A stretch of DNA of 5,457 bases from Pseudomonadota bacterium (lineage in GTDB: Bacteria; Pseudomonadota; Alphaproteobacteria; Rhizobiales; Devosiaceae), in the NCBI GenBank assembly GCA_023436745.1, contig JAEZHZ010000253.1, positions 1 to 5,457 on the forward strand, in the 5' to 3' direction. Positions within the stretch are counted from its first letter, which is position 1. Each line of letters begins with the position of its first letter. Positions 4,908 through 5,457 of this stretch are shown here, one piece after another. Below the pieces are notes generated by a model. That model saw only the letters and a program-made list of their open reading frames with translations, did no database searches and had not been told where the DNA came from. The position numbers were made by a program, and so were the translations under genes.

Positions 4908-5457
4908 TCAGGCCGGGCGCGGGGCCTGTTTCTTGAGGCGAAGGATTTCGCGAGCCTCGCCGGGCGTGGCGATGCGTCCGCCGAGTTCCCGGACGATGCG
5001 CACGGCCTTTTCGACCAGTGGCCGGTTCCCCCGGGCGAGCACGCCCTTCTCGAGATAAATGTTGTCTTCGAGCCCGACGCGCACATGGCCGCCGAGCAGC
5101 CAGCTCTGCGCCAGCATCGGGAACTCCCAGCGGCTTACGCCGAAGGCGCTCCAGTGCGATGCGGCGGGGACCAGGCTCTTGAGATATGCGAGCGTCTCGG
5201 GAGTAGCGATCGCGCCATAGCGGACCCCGAGCACGATCTGGAAGAAGGCGGGAGTGGCGAGCTTGCCCTGCTGGATCATGTGATTGGCCAACTGGATATC
5301 GCCGCTGTCGAACACTTCCAGTGCCGGGCGCCCCCCCGCGGCCTGAATGCGCTCAGACATGATCTCGACATTGGCCGGCGTGTTGATGACCACCGAGTTG
5401 CCTGAATACATGGTGTTGAAGTCGAGGCTGCAGAGCTCGGGGCGCAGTTCCTCCACA
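4908..5457 (-). CDS. beta-keto acid cleavage enzyme (BKACE/DUF849), C-terminal part
   Basis: About 182 C-terminal residues are present; the gene runs off the right edge and perhaps 100-120 N-terminal residues are missing. BKACE enzymes are zinc-dependent TIM barrels that condense a beta-keto acid with acetyl-CoA, giving acetoacetate and a new acyl-CoA; the founding member, Kce, acts in lysine fermentation. Family marks, numbered from the window edge, are P-E-L-C-S-L-D at 6-12, L-E-V-F-D-S-G at 46-52, V-R-V-G-L-E-D-N at 125-132 and the closing P-G-E-A-R-E-I-L at 165-172. Glu130 matches the zinc-ligand glutamate of the family. The two histidine ligands and the N-terminal substrate residues lie outside the window, so the substrate subgroup cannot be inferred. 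No start codon is present; the first GTG at the edge is an internal valine. It is upstream of the cupin in the same operon. Confidence 0.92.
   Translation of the reverse strand, partial: VEELRPELCSLDFNTMYSGNSVVINTPANVEIMSERIQAAGGRPALEVFDSGDIQLANHMIQQGKLATPAFFQIVLGVRYGAIATPETLAYLKSLVPAASHWSAFGVSRWEFPMLAQSWLLGGHVRVGLEDNIYLEKGVLARGNRPLVEKAVRIVRELGGRIATPGEAREILRLKKQAPRPA

Noticed and set aside
4154..5086. A 310-codon minus-strand open frame crossing the cupin and BKACE genes
   Set aside because: It shadows both genes in another frame, has Arg-, Gly- and Pro-rich low-complexity composition and no recognisable motif.
1..5457. Search for mobile elements, CRISPR arrays, tRNA or rRNA genes and phage genes
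   Set aside because: There are no repeated units, transposase motifs, tRNA-like cloverleaf or rRNA segments. Nearly all bases are explained by the listed genes.

Overview
The window is GC-rich, tightly packed bacterial DNA that looks alphaproteobacterial, perhaps from a sphingomonad. The evidence is an F-N-T-T-type cold-shock protein, an SRAP protein of the variant that begins M-C-N-D-Y-E, GC-rich third codon positions and a typical proteobacterial catabolic gene set. The class is moderately supported; the order is a guess. I see no RNA gene, insertion sequence, CRISPR array or attachment site.

Left block (1-1079): a leftward cold-shock protein gene (31-246) with a possible terminator at the window edge. 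A 245-bp divergent gap follows, then a rightward SRAP/YedK-type abasic-site sensor (492-1079). Its true start is the ATG that places the catalytic cysteine at residue 2. These look like ordinary chromosomal housekeeping and stress genes.

Middle block (1076-3994): an IclR-family regulator reads leftward from a GTG start. Its stop codon interlocks with that of the SRAP gene. Diverging from it across 110 bp is a two-gene operon: a DUF6282-type metal-dependent hydrolase (2002-2949) and, one base later, a PIG3-type NADPH:quinone oxidoreductase (2951-3994). The divergent gap carries a good sigma-70-like promoter for the regulator and an inverted repeat that could be its operator.

Right block (3973-5457): a leftward pair comprising the C-terminal part of a beta-keto acid cleavage enzyme (BKACE, DUF849), cut by the window edge, followed after 23 bp by a two-domain cupin protein. 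This operon converges on the oxidoreductase with a 22-bp overlap. A perfect 9-bp GC hairpin inside the oxidoreductase's 3' end is placed to terminate the cupin transcript.

Together the IclR regulator, hydrolase, quinone oxidoreductase, bicupin and BKACE look like a small catabolic cluster. It probably breaks down an organic acid through a beta-keto acid that BKACE cleaves with acetyl-CoA. The substrate cannot be read from the sequence. Two members (DUF6282 and the bicupin) lack an assigned reaction that I know of, and that is the most novel aspect of the window.
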